Below are positions 1 to 13,900 of a DNA stretch of 64,000 bases, one piece after another (positions within the stretch are counted from its first letter, which is position 1; every line of letters starts with the position of its first letter). This stretch comes from Antennarius striatus (taxonomy: Eukaryota > Chordata > Actinopteri > Lophiiformes > Antennariidae). The stretch lies in assembly GCF_040054535.1 (NCBI RefSeq), contig NC_090782.1, forward strand, positions 20,801,001 through 20,865,000. Direction: 5' to 3'. Position numbers and translations under genes: made by a program. The notes beneath the pieces are model-generated. The model was not told the origin of the DNA, made no database searches, and was given only the letters and a program-made list of their open reading frames with translations.

Positions 1-838
1 TTCTGTGTGATGAAAAAAAAAAGTCATATGTTGTAAGAGAATAAAAAGAGCGGTGAAGTACCAGAGAAAATTATGGGAAATCCGATCCTTAAGAGATCCT
101 AGAGGAAAGGTTTGAGATTTGTGTGTCCTCATCTGCTCACTGAACATGTCTTTGAGTAAAAACACAGGGATGACACCGTTTCTCATCCCATGTTTCCCCT
201 GGTAAATCAAACACGTAACACAGCTATGCATGACATGAGCCTCAGTGTCCCAGCAGGAATCTACAGAGGAAACAGCAGCCATGAAAGCGTCTTCAACAAA
301 TCACTCAGGTAAGAATGCTCGTCATTTCCCAACATCTGGCACTGACAGTGCATGTAGTCAACTGCGTGACCTATTTTTTCGGCATCATCTTGACAGTAAG
401 GTACCAACAATTTCAACTCTACAAGTGAAAGTGCAACAGAAAGGGTTGCCTAAAAAAAAAAATTAAAATGGAGCAGGTTGCTCAGCAGCGGCCTTGACTG
501 GGATTTTTCTTCGTTTGTTGTCTGTCTAAAAAATCATCTCAGCATGCAAATGTCTTTCTAATGATGTTTTTGTTCCCTCAGAGATGCTTTCACCAGTCAA
601 CATGTATGTTAAATTGATTATGTATGATTGGATCTCGACAGAATGATATATAACAACAGTAATTCTACTTAGGAACCCTCCTCAAGGGCATAGCTCGCTC
701 CTGGAGAGTCGTGACCTCATTCCAATGTTTCACTACTGAACTATTTGCAATACATCTTTAAAAAAAGACAGCTCTGCTTTGAGGATACTTAGGAAAAGTG
801 ATTTAAACACACTCCCTGGTAAAGAATGACAAGTTCAC
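1..838 (-). other. hmcn1 intron 6 (partial)
   Basis: Sequence downstream of the donor after the exon ending at 839. I looked for the next expected hemicentin-1 exon on the minus strand and found no stretch matching it, so it probably lies beyond position 1. The small plus-strand ORF near 245-466 has no recognisable family. Confidence 0.6.
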
Positions 839-3800
839 CTTGATAGACCACATCCCAGGCTGTGGGTCCTTTATGTTGACAACTTTGGCAGAGTTGGGAA
901 TGTGCAGGAGCTCCGTCAGGCCATCGCTCTTTTTCACAAGGTTTCCTGGAGATAAGGGACCATGGAGACCATGAGTAATCTCTTCTTGTAGCTTTTATTT
1001 AAAAACATTCATTCTTAACATTTCTCCATCCATAGATACAAGTTAGCCACAGCTGCTAAAATGTAACAGTTGAAGTTCAGGATCCAATCCAGTCTGTTGA
1101 TGTATAAAGTTCCTCAAACTTCTTCAAACTTTTACCCCCTGACTGTGGAGACTTGATCCAAAGTGGTATAGAAAAAGAATGTGGTCATGGTTATACTGGC
1201 GATGTTTAAATACAGTAGTCAAAGTGTTCTTTAAATCCTTTTTAAGTGGATTGATGTGGAATTATTATCACTATATTTGTACCATTATCCGACAACAGCA
1301 CCTGATACACCCAGGAATGGCCGCTAATACTGAAATGACGAGTCAGATCTTTAACTTCATACGTGATCCTCCCTCGCCCCCTATTTTGTAGCTCATTAGT
1401 ATGATGTTAAGTACATACTAATTAACATATCAGTTCTAAAAAAATAATATTTTAAAATCCTATTTGTGTGTGGTAGCACTTTTTCCTACCTTGTGGATTC
1501 TTTATCTCAATGACAGGTGCCGGGCCGCTGAGGGCCACGGTGACTTCCTTGAGACTGGGGTCAAAAGGCATCTGCCAGGTGTTGCTAACCCCACTAAAGT
1601 GATCGGTGGACAGCAGATGGACTTTGGACGACTGCACGGCTTCTTCTACCCATTTCAGAACCTAAAGCAAAGGGAAGAAAATGTGAAGAATGCATTAATT
1701 GTGAACCATTTTTAATTGTGGGAAATGTGCCCTGTCTCTTTGACGGTACGTAATCTTGTATATTTTTAGACCTCTTTATTGTAAAGAACAACATCCCTTA
1801 AAGGACATCATTCAGTGTGAAAAATGAAGAATAGCTAACGCACACACACACATTTACCCCCTCAGCTCCTTACAAGGTCATCCCCTTAACATGTGTAAAG
1901 CTTTCACCAGGAAGTTTCTCACGTTCCCTTGTGTCCTGCCCTGTGTTTCCTCATTGCCCCTATGGAGAACTTAGCAGCTACTGTATGAGACCCAGAAACA
2001 GATGCTATGAACTTAGACTGTGCACAGGATGAGCAAAGGGACAAAAGTGCAAAAGATGAATGCGTAGAGTAAAATAAACAATTTATAAAAGAAATTATAG
2101 TGTCAGTTCAATTCTTTACAATAAGCACTTCAGCCTTAAAACAAAAGTAAGAACAAAAATGATACTCAAGTTTGTCAAACTAGTTTAAAAATATAATTTC
2201 TGGTTTAATTCATTGCTTGCTTTCATACTGCCCTTCAGAAACTGTGAAACAAGTGTGACATTCAAAAGGGAGTTTGGTCTTTCACAGTCTTAATAGAAAA
2301 ATATTCAAACTCAAGAATCCCTTTCTCTTCTAGCTATAATTCTTACCTCACAGTATTAAAGCTGCAGTGTGATTCAAAAACTTCAGGTTTTGACTCACGG
2401 CCCAGTCCTACTCTATCAGTTAAAACTTCTTGGGAAGGTAAGAAAGAGCTACGGTACGCATCAATCACTGAAATGTTTCCTGCATATTTGATCTGAAGTC
2501 CAGACATGAACACGGGCTAAGAAAAAGACATGAACAAAGTTATAAAACCTTCTACTGCCATTTAATTTACACAGATTACATCCCAGGCCGAAATGATTTC
2601 AATATTATGACCAAACCAAGACTTTCGAGAACAGAATCATAAACTTGTATAAGGAACAAAGCAAAAGACAAAACAAATCCAACTCAAAATTTGATGCACT
2701 GACCTCATTGACCTGCTTCTTGTCCAGATGGAAGACTTGCCCTGAACTGGTGGAGGCGATCTCCTCAAAAGCCTTGTAGCCAATGTGAGTCCTGTCATCA
2801 CAATCACCAGTCAGGACAAACACCACCTGCAAATACACAAATACACATAATTTTTTTTTGTTTTAGTTTTTTTCACTTCCAAGTCTTTAATAAAATGTAT
2901 AGTACATTAGCATAAAGTCCAAACCTGTGACTGTTTCTGCTGAATGAGCTGCAGGACTTCATGGGTCAGCTTGTAATCTTTGGAACGGGCGTCTGTGAAG
3001 ACGTAAATAAAGGATCCCGGCAAAGAAATCTCTAAGGCGATCTTAATGGCTCCTATACTCATTTCTGGACAGTCCCCACCTCCCTGAAAAAATACAAAGT
3101 TTTCATCAGCAAATGTTGGAAATTTACACATGTCTGTGTACATTTGGCTCCAATGCTTTTCTTTATAATTCACAAGCAAGGATGAGGTGAACATCACCAC
3201 TTCTGAAGGTTTTCTGGTGAGCTTTTGAAGGTATGCAGATAAAAAATATACAGAAGGATACAAACACAATCTTATTCCAACCAACTGACAGAAGCAACAT
3301 CATGAAAAAGTGTTATATAATGAATATGTGCTTTCTTTTTGGGTCACTGATCTCTCTCGCTCTCTGTCTTTTGCAGGGAGTCAAAGACAAATGTCCTTTG
3401 AAGCAGGGTTCAGTTCTTAGCTATGATGCATCACCCCCGGACTAACATCTGGAGTGAGGTGACCCATGATTTCAGGCCAAGGGGTGGAAGGTGAAGAGAC
3501 AGGAACCTTCTGTCTCTCCTGAACCCCATCATCACCCCTTTGACCAGACAAAAAACCCCATCTCCGCCGTTCCCTGATTACACCCAACATTGAGCCTGAT
3601 AACCTCTCTGTGCACTTTTGTTTTTCTGCCATAAAATATGGGGTGTTGCCTCACATCTTCATCCTCATACACATCAGAGGAACTTCAATTTCAACAAAAA
3701 TGTCAACTCCAACGACTCATCATTTCCATATAGCGTAGCCAAAACATCTTCAGAGGTTGTGCAGGTGATGAGGGGAGGAGAATAAAAACAGACTCAGGAT

Positions 3801-4930
3801 TGAAGTAGCAAATGAGAGGAAACTGGATTTCTTCCATGCTACACACGAAACGTGCACATACCAGATTAACAGTAGCCTATGCCAAAGATGCACAGACACT
3901 TGCCAAATTGTTTCCTTCAAAAGACAGACCTTTGGATTCTACTTGTCTCTCTACATCTGACCATCTCACTGTTATTCTTAGACATGAAAAACACTATAGT
4001 TTTATACCACTATTCTGTTTTCCTCACAGAGGACAATCAGGGTTTCTGTACATCATTCTTTCCCATTCCAAACGATTACAGAAAAATTTTAACTTGGCAG
4101 AACCCTGTTTAGTTATGTAGCCATTGTGTATTTTTGTTTATACGCTTGTTTGTAATGGTGCAGGAAGGCCAATAAACATGGGAAGGAAAATTTTGTTTTG
4201 TTTTTTTCTAAACTAAAAGGCCAACACATGACTGGGGTCTCACAGAGTTACATCCTAGCATCATGTGAAAGATGAAATGGAAACAATTTGTAAAAGTTTC
4301 TTTCGTCACCAAATGCAGAACGGCTGATCAGGCTCGGTCTTAATAGCTAACAAACCCAGAAGTCATGTAAGGTCACAATCGTTTGCATCTATCAGTGCCA
4401 GATGATCGTATGCTATGGCTGCAGCATTCAGGGCAATGCCTCTATGTTATCACTGAACCCACCTGAACGTACAGCTCCCTTAACTCATACTGGAACTTCT
4501 TTGGATCTGTTGTGATTGTTACAGGTCCAATCTCTGCAACAAAAAGAGAGAGAGAGAGTATGTGTTGTTAATAAGGCCACAGGCTGAAGTCTGCATCAGA
4601 TGAATATCTGAAAGCATTTTTGTCTCCTAAACCTCTGTTTTGAGCCAACTATTAGTTTTGGCAGATGTATACGGATGTCCAGACTAAAATGTCATGATAT
4701 GGACGGCAGTGAGGAAAATCTCCAGGAAAGAGGATACAGTATATTTAACTGGCAGAGAAAGGGAAAGAATGGAATGAGGGAATGATTAAGAAGATTCCCA
4801 GATGATAAAAACATAAAGGGAATAACAAAGAATGGTCATGCTGTTAAAAACGTTTCCCAATCTGATATAATAGTGATGACTATTTGAATGTCAATTGCTC
4901 AGTTACTCAATCAATCAATCAATATTATTG

Positions 4931-4981
<51 letters not shown>

Positions 4982-7900
4982 GACTGCATACATCCAACCA
5001 CCAATCTACCAGTAGGTGAATGCTCCACCTCTGGAGTCTGAGCTTGCCCAGCATTCTAAAACTCTACATAAAGGCTGGACTGAAGAGATAGATGATGAAA
5101 AATATCTTTAGTAAAACATTTGAACCCTCAACATACTTTATTCTTGATTTTTTTTGGGTCAATTAATCAACTTTTACAGGAATAGTGAACCCTCAAATGC
5201 CTTGCTAGGTTGAAATCCAGTTATTTGGTTCACTGTCACGTAAGCAAAGGAAAGGCATCAATGTTTTACAATCAATATGCTTTTATCTAAGAATATGTTG
5301 TTGTTTTTTTACTTGAAAAATGACTGAAAAGGTACTGACACCAATGAAATATTGGTAGATTTATTTATTCCAATGCATGTAGAACCAATCACTCATAACA
5401 TATTCACGGGTCTGGGCCACATATGACATCTCTTTCCAAATGTGTCCTGGGCCATACTGTATGACCACCTACTCAAATGAAAATAACAAAAGTTACAACA
5501 AAGACATCCTCAGTCACACCATCTAATTTCCCTATTTTTTAATACCATGTTGAAGATGTGATTGGGCTTTAAAGTCAAATTGTGTCTGAAGTCTCACCAG
5601 TCAACGCTTTGAGACGTTTCATAAATTTATGAAAGAGCAAAACATCTTTTTGACACCAAATATTACTTCAACTCCTTCCAGAAAGGAGTAACAGTAGTTA
5701 TGACTATGTAGGCTAGGATGGATGTCAACACCAGGTCTGAACAGGCAAGGACACAACGTAACCCATGCTCTCCTACTGTTGGTAGTCATTTCTTACTTTG
5801 TTCTGTCCATTATGAGCCGCTAACCTCCTTCCTGACTCAAACTGTGTGACTTCAGTCACTGCAGCTGTGCTGTGGAATGAGCCTGATGAAGGGCTGCAAT
5901 AGGCACACACACACTAGTTCTACACATGCAAGCTGATTGGAAAAACAAGGCTTCCCTTGTTGAAGAGGGGACAATTTCCGAGGATCCCTGCTGATTGAAA
6001 AATTCTGAACTATTTTACAACTCTTTAACTTTGCTAGATGAGAAATTGAGGTGTTCAGTAGAGTGCTGAATGTTCATTACTGAGAACCTTCTATTCTTTT
6101 GTCTTTCTGTCACACAATTTCTCGCAGAAACACAATCCGCAAGCACTTTTAATCTTAAACATAAAACTTTTTTTGTTTTCTAAATGAATGAATATTTTGG
6201 CATCCTTACGAATGCTGAAGTAAAAGAACATTCGTAGGAATTAGAAACCCTTTTTAACACTGACATGGAAATATGTCTGGCTGCTCTGAACGGAACATGG
6301 CTCTCTAGCCAACGTTTTCAACGATGGAAAAGCTGACATCTCTTTTCTTATGGGAGAAGTTCCCATGGCTGTGAGCTTTCTTTGGAATTTTTTGGCAATG
6401 ATCCCTCTGACTACATCCACCATCTTTGCACCAGCACTGCTGGAAAATCATAGCTAATGCTCCCATTAGCTCTAAACAACATAGGATCTGTAACCTAAAG
6501 ACAACACCTCTTTCTCCATTTTCTCTTTAAATATGTTCACCGACATTTAAAAGCAAGAGCTTCGGTGCTCCTGTTCACTATCAGCGCCAAATATTCTTGC
6601 TTGGTAGCCAAATGGTTGTAGCAGTTGACTGGGATTCCTGGGGTATAATCGCGTTACCCAAGAACACCTCATGAATTGTGGCAAAGAGGAGGAAATTACT
6701 CCTTCATTTAGAAAAAAATATGTTCTCTCTGCAGGAGTGAGGAGTTAACCAGCCAAAACTTCCTTTGAACAAATATAATACTTTAGAGACAAATGGGAAA
6801 ATTAATTTCGAATAACTCTGCAAACATTTAGGACAGCGCTTTTTCTTCCCCCCTCATTAATCACCTTAATATAAATAACACGTCTAGGGATGGATGGGAT
6901 GCTAGCTCACCTGACACGAGTGCATACAGTGCGTAAGAGCCATCTTTATATAGTCTTGTGTTTGGAGCAGAAGAAACTCTTCTAATGTTTTCTCTGCGAT
7001 GGAAAGAAACAAAATGGCAGGAACATGGCCAAGGGAAATAAGTTGGAGAGAAAGAATGCTCTGAGGTTTGATGGGAAGGCAAAACAACGGTGGGGACAAG
7101 ACCAAATCAAACAAAATCAAAATGATGAGCTGCATCTCATCTGTTCCTTGTAAGCCATTGTGTGAGATGTTGATACGAGTGGACTTAAACGGAAAAAACA
7201 ATCCTCGATTCATCTGTAGCGCTGGCAGCAGCGGCACGCACCTACAGATGAAGTATGAGCTTAACTAGACCCAGACAGTCCAATGAGATGGAACCAAGTT
7301 GGAAAATGTCCAATAGCAAACATAGTTTCACCTCCAATGACATTCAGGCTTAGAGTAAAATGCTAGGAATTACTCATTCATTGTTGAGTGAGTTTCCATT
7401 TCTCTATGGAATTCCAAGGTCATTGTATAGTTTCTCCAAGATAAAAAATATGAATTTTGTTGTGAATCCATGAGACACCATACCTTCACGAGCTGATAAA
7501 GTTGCTGCTAGACGACTTAAAAGACTCTCCTGTGTATTGGTGACAGTGGTGAAAATAATGCAAAGTGGCAGTTTAGGAAAACTGCACTCTTTGTGCTTGC
7601 AGCTGGTAAGGCTTTGTGTCACAGTCGATAGAGTGTATTCAGCAGTGGCGGCAATCGCAATTATTGTACACAACTTTTCTATTCAGTAACTATTCCTTAA
7701 GGAAAAGACCAGAATGTTCCGAACTCATAATTACTCGTATTTATAAAATACAAAATCACAAGGCAGCAGAAACCTAAGACGTGACAACAGAGATCATCAA
7801 AGACCTGACGGACCCCTAAACTGAAGCCTCTGTTTACCATTGCCAGCTGCAGCACAGTGACAAAGAGTTGGGTTCTTTTTCCTATTTTCATAAACAATAC

Positions 7901-10900
7901 ATAGGTCATAGTTCAGTGTTTTAATTGATCCAATCTTCCCAATGTGTCTAAACCATAATTTTATCCATTCAAATTCAGGTAAAAGGTAAAATCTCCATCC
8001 CAGGCCTTCCCTGTCCCACAAAACCCGAAAGGTTACACAACATGTAGCTGTTACAGCACTTAACAGCAGCAAAGGTTATAAATTCACGCTGCTTTCTGTC
8101 ATTCTGCTGATTCAGGTTAAAATCTGCCAGAGCGAGAGTGGCTGTCACCCTGACCATCAGCTAAGGGGGTGTATTTCACTTAATCCTTCCCGCTGAGAGA
8201 ACACATGTGAAACAGCACAGGCGCAATTAGTGTGCCTCACAGAGGAGTGTGTTACAGCTCCTTACATTACATACTGCACACAAAGGAGCAAAAGTGTTTG
8301 CAGATACAAGCAAGGTGGGGCGCACAAGTCGGTGACACTGATTTACATTGACATGCAAACAGAAGTAGTGAAGATAAAAGGTAGAACACAGTGCTCTGTA
8401 ATTACCTCAGGATGAGCCTGCACTCTTTATGTAGAGCACACATACTGAATGCTACCCCTGTCTAAAGAATAGTCACCAAAGTGGACTTCTCACTATTTCT
8501 GAACTCTTTTTTTATACAACAACAACTAACTTATCTTATTTTTTCTTGCTTCAAGGATCTATATCTCCAAAATTTGCTAAAAATCCATCAGTATGAATGA
8601 GAAAGAATGAAAGAATTCCATTTAGGACTGTTTTTCTTGTTAACTGTTGACAGAAAAGGTTCTTACTTCAGATCTTTTATCCTGTTTGACTTCACGTTCT
8701 GCAATTAAATGGCCAGCCAATCAGAGGTAATGTAGGGTTAGTCATTGCGTCACCGTAGTAGTATTCATAAATTTGCTTGGCAGAGTCTCGTGCTCTCTGA
8801 GCAGTTAATCCAGTGATATTTGTCTTACCTGAGATGTTGGTCCTTGCTGTATTTATGACTTTCCCAGTAAAAATGTCTAAAATGACAGAGCTAGTCATTT
8901 TGCTGAGCACTTACTTTATCCAAAATCCTACAAACCAAGAGATTTCTGACATTTAGTCAAGGCAATAATGCATTAAATTTGATATATAACTATGTTGTAG
9001 GTATGACTTTGGCAAGAAAGGTAGAGAAAGAAAGTCTGAAAACAAGTGTGCATAAAACCTAACTTTAAAAAACTAACTCTTACTCTGCCTGAGCCCTGTC
9101 AGACAGATTTTTTTCTGCAATGGAGGTTGCTGAAGACCAGAACTTTCATGATTCCATAGTATTATTTCTTTGTGTTGACTGAGAGACTCTAAACTGAATG
9201 TTTTGAGTAACAAAGATTGAAAAGCTGTTTCAAAGAAAATTCAAAATTATACCTGTATTGTATAAAGTAAATTGTGTGTAAATAAGTAATACCTCATGCT
9301 TAATGTAAGAAATGATCAGTGGGACATTTTCTTCATGAGGAGTGATCCACTTATTTACCTACAATTATAGTGCGTATTGCAAATTTATATCCTTACATCT
9401 TTCATGTGAAAGATGCTTTTTCTTGCATCAGTAATAATTCTGTAAAATAATCTGAGGAAATAACTGTTATTTAAAAGTTAAGGTTCATGCATTCTTTTGT
9501 CAAAGAAGAATTACACTGTATAAGAAGAAATAGCATCTATTCAAAGGGAATGCATGACACGCTTTACAGATTCTGAAGTCCTTCAAGACCAACTTGTGAT
9601 TTGGGGCCATATAAATAAAACTGACTTGAGACTTAAGGTGAGCTGTATGTCTTCCGGTAAGGAATTCAAAGAGAGGCACCACCTACAGGAATGAGTTACA
9701 CACTTTTGAGACCTTGCCTGACCCTGTCTTCAGGGTTGACGTTTGACCTTTACATGTTGTCAACCATAATCTTAAACTTTCCGTAAACGGTGTAAACAGG
9801 GTAAACAGTGTATAAATCCTGGAGCATATTGCTGTTTTTTCTTCCTTTTGTTTTTGATAGTCTTTTTTGTTTAATTTCACTGCAATGTGAAAGAAACTAC
9901 AATGGGGATTTTGAATTCTGAGCCAAAAATATAAAATTAAATAAAAAATATTACCACTTTTCTCCACTCTATAGTGTTTTAAAACTGCTGTCAGGTGTTT
10001 TACATATTTGAATATACCTTTATGTTAGTAATCAATTTGTAATTTCAGAAAAAGTTTTTTTTTTGTTAAGTTTTTAGTCAAGTCAAGAATCTGGTTTTGT
10101 ATTTAAGTGATCCCACATAGAGAATTGCAGCCACCGGATAAGTTCCGTACATACGTGCATGGGTTTAACAACTGCTTAACTAAATGACCCAACCTTGTGT
10201 TGTATAACATTTCCCCTACCCATAATGCATCATAGCAAAAACAGGTAAGACATGCCTTGACAATAAATTAAGAATGACAAGGGAAGACTGGAAAATAGAA
10301 TGAATTTCTCTTTTTCTGTGAGGATAAAATCCTCAGCTGATGCCAGTTTGATGGTTTGCTGCTAAAAATAAAAGGAACTTCACAAATAAAAGTGGTATTT
10401 AGTTGCATTTATGTGCCTCAACAATTAAGCAGAGGGCTTGTAAATGTGTGGTTACTGCCTCAATATGCAACCACACAATTGCAAAGCTCATAACCAAGTG
10501 CTTTATGAGTGATGCTATAATCCAAGAAGTGAGTGGTGCTTTCTGTTTAGTCGACGTCTTTTATTTTACTGAGGAAATTCTAATTGTGCATGCTGGAGTA
10601 GACAGAGGACCCTCAGATATTGCGGATCAGCGTTGTCGACCACACACAGATGCAAAGTCAGATGTCTGAGACTACGATTTCAAACCCAGCTGCCATGGCA
10701 TAGTCTGTAAAACTGTCCAGGTGTGTTGGAAAATTAAAATGTCTGGCTTTAGTTTTAACAGAAAAGATTATTTGGGTTTTGCCCCCACATGTGGTTATCA
10801 TCAGTTTGCCGCACCACTTTTACTTCAAACAAAATTAAATGTCAGTGGAGAATGAACACAGATTTACATGTGTATATTATAATAATGCAGAAAGTGAGCA

Positions 10901-13900
10901 GAACATTTTCAGACAGAATGGCTGAACTTGGTGTTCCTTGTGGAGGATCTACACATACCCATCAGAGGCGCCGGACGGAGGGCGCTGACCTTCAGTTCTG
11001 AACCATGTAATTCAGATTCCCTGAAACACTTGTCTGGCCCAAACACACATAAAACCACACAGGCCTCCATGTCAATCAAAAATTTTGATGCCTTATGAAG
11101 TTTTTCTGACTTATTTGTGTGCAAATAGTTTGATATTTGCTTGCCTGGCGGATGCAGATCATGAAAATTTACTGTTGTTTCGGTCTGGTCTAAATGAGTT
11201 TTGGCTTACTAACAGCTAAATTCTTCCATGTGTTCACTAGCTACTCGCTAATGTTGTTTATCTGTCCTTCATAGGAAAGAAGGAAGTATGTTGTGAGTTT
11301 ACAAAGCCTTTTTTATGAAAGACAGTTGCTTACTGATATAGAGAAAAAGTTGATGACAGCGGCCAGGGTGATGTGAAACAGAAACATCAAAGAAACGCAA
11401 CTAAAACAAGGAGCTTAAAGATCCTAAAAAGGTCTGAAACACTGAGCTGAAGAGGCACATTTCTGTAGACAAGAGTGGAGAATAAATGTCACCCTGATGA
11501 TTCCAGCCAAGCTACTGAAGCCATGTTTCAACTGAAATGAACAGCTTTCAAAGTACAGATAAAATGAGGTAATTTCATTCCAAACCACAGATATGGACAT
11601 AAATCTAAAATGTCCCAAACGAATCATCAAGTACCAACAAGTATGATGTAAAACAAAGAAGTTCAATTAGACAGTCCTGTGGAACATGTTTCCTTCATAA
11701 TAATGTCTAGACATTAATCTGCTGTTTTTGAATTGAACATTAGAGATTGATTTGTGTAAAGCTCTTGGTGAAGGAACAGGTAGTAAATAGATTTATTAAG
11801 GGTAATAAAGCAGTAAAAACTGGCAAATATATTTACATCATATGCAGCCTTATGTATGCACGTCTGCACCTAGTATGACTGGCAATGAGCAGCTGGAAAC
11901 AATCCACTTGGATTCCAGTATAGTGATTTAGAAAAGTGTGGTTTGGGAGCCAGTGGTTTGTTGCGAGGCACAGACATTCAAAACTGGATGAGAAATTTCT
12001 GTTAGAGTAATTGACGAAAAAGAGCAATATCTAAAAGCTATTCCTCGACAACAAATGGCAACAAGAACCAGCTGTTGTCAAAATCGCCTGACCTGTTATG
12101 ACCACACAGATGAATGGACTGGTTGCATCCACTGTAAGTAAAACGTAAAAGGTAGGGGTAAAACTATGTTAATTTAGTGTCTACTATTTTCGAACAATTA
12201 GGAGTGGTAAATTAGCACAGAATTGGTGAATGTTAACAATGTACTTATCTTTTAACTATAAATTGCACATCTGTTTGAGCATTGTGGTCCAATTTGTAAA
12301 TGTGATGACGCAGAGACTTCAATAAACTTTTATACTTCTGCCAAGATGTTGCTGTAAGAGTCACTAACTTCAATCACAGAGTAAAAGCACTGAAAGTAAT
12401 CAAGCCTTTACACTTAATCTGACTTTCATCAATGATTACTACATTTGTACCGCAAGAGATTCATCTCTTGTTAAGTTCTGCTACTCCAATTTTTTTTCCA
12501 TTGCTGCAGGGAGTTACACAAAAGATCCTGGAAGGCAAACCAAAAAGGCATGGCCAAAAAGATCAACAGGATGCTGCTGTGAACCCAGACAGTGATGCCA
12601 AAAAGCAGTGAAGGTCACAACCGAGGCACCGGAGCCCTCTGGACCTCGAGATGAAGGTTAGCATTTAACAGAGGTCTAAAAACATATCCAAAGCCTAGAA
12701 AGAAACAAAACCAATAAGGTTAAGTGTATAAAGTTACCAGAAACGCTTGATAGATGCTTCTGGAATTGGTTGTAAAGACAGATATACGTCAACCAGTGCC
12801 CTAAAGTGTGGCTACTGACAATACAGTAGCCACACTAGTATTTGCATTTGTAAGGCTGTCATGTACACCAACAGCGGCCTGGAGGTATGTGTTGCCCAGC
12901 AAGATGAAAGGATGATAACCTCTCAACTAAAAGGAGTTGGAGCTGACAACCTCAAGACAACCTCAAGGCACTTAAGAGAGTGCATGTACAGTACAGTCCC
13001 AAAAATTAAAGGTCATTTTAATATTTCAGGGCAGGTCTATTGGAACATGAAACACAAAGACATACATTGTAGGCTGCCACATTCATCTCTCCTCCTTTAA
13101 TTCTCCCAAAATGTTCCACCTCTCTCTTTTGGCATTCCAGCCTAATAGCATCATTATTGACTCTGTCCAGCTAAATGCAGGCTCCTTGTAATCTCACACA
13201 GGCGGGGCGGTCGAGACAAAAAGCTGCTGCTTCTGGAGAGAAGAAAACAAAGGGAGAAGGGGGTGGTCAAAACGAACGCTGTACGCCAACAAAGGACGCT
13301 CTGAGATGAGGGCCTTTGATCACCCAGAGGAGGTGGAAGCTTCTCCCGTCATCTCCTCTCATCGCTCAACACACAGGACTTTGGCTCGCCCCCTTCTAAC
13401 TAAAATGAACTGGCAGGAAAGGGGTAACAAGGCATCTCAGAAACAGAGTGCATACGTAGCTGAAACAAAACACTCAACTCCGAGACTAATGTTGATTTTG
13501 AATGTTAAAATTTAAACTTCACAATGAGAGCGAGTTGATTTTGGGCAGATGTCACTCAGTAAAGTCAGTCAACGACTCTGGCTGGTACCTCAGGGATATC
13601 CAGCTCAGTCGGAAACTACTAAGGAGAGACATGTGTCTCAGTTTTTGTTCCTCAAAGGTTGAATCAGAACCAAACGGATTGCTTTTAAGATTCTGGTTCT
13701 GGATGACTGAGAACCTGCACCCGCACACTATCTGTTTCTGGTTTGTTCTCATGAATCCTTTAACAATTACAGCTACAATTACAACTGCTGACCTATGCAA
13801 GTACTCCTCAAATAAGTGCTTGATAGTCAAATGGCTTCTGAAACCAATTACAATAATGTGGGAGGGGGGGGGGTTATTCTTCATAGTTTGTATCATCATG

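Noticed and set aside
3233..3445. 70-codon plus-strand ORF with a signal-peptide-like hydrophobic stretch
   Set aside because: Overlaps hmcn1 intron 2, has no downstream exon of matching phase and no known family; hydrophobicity alone is weak evidence.
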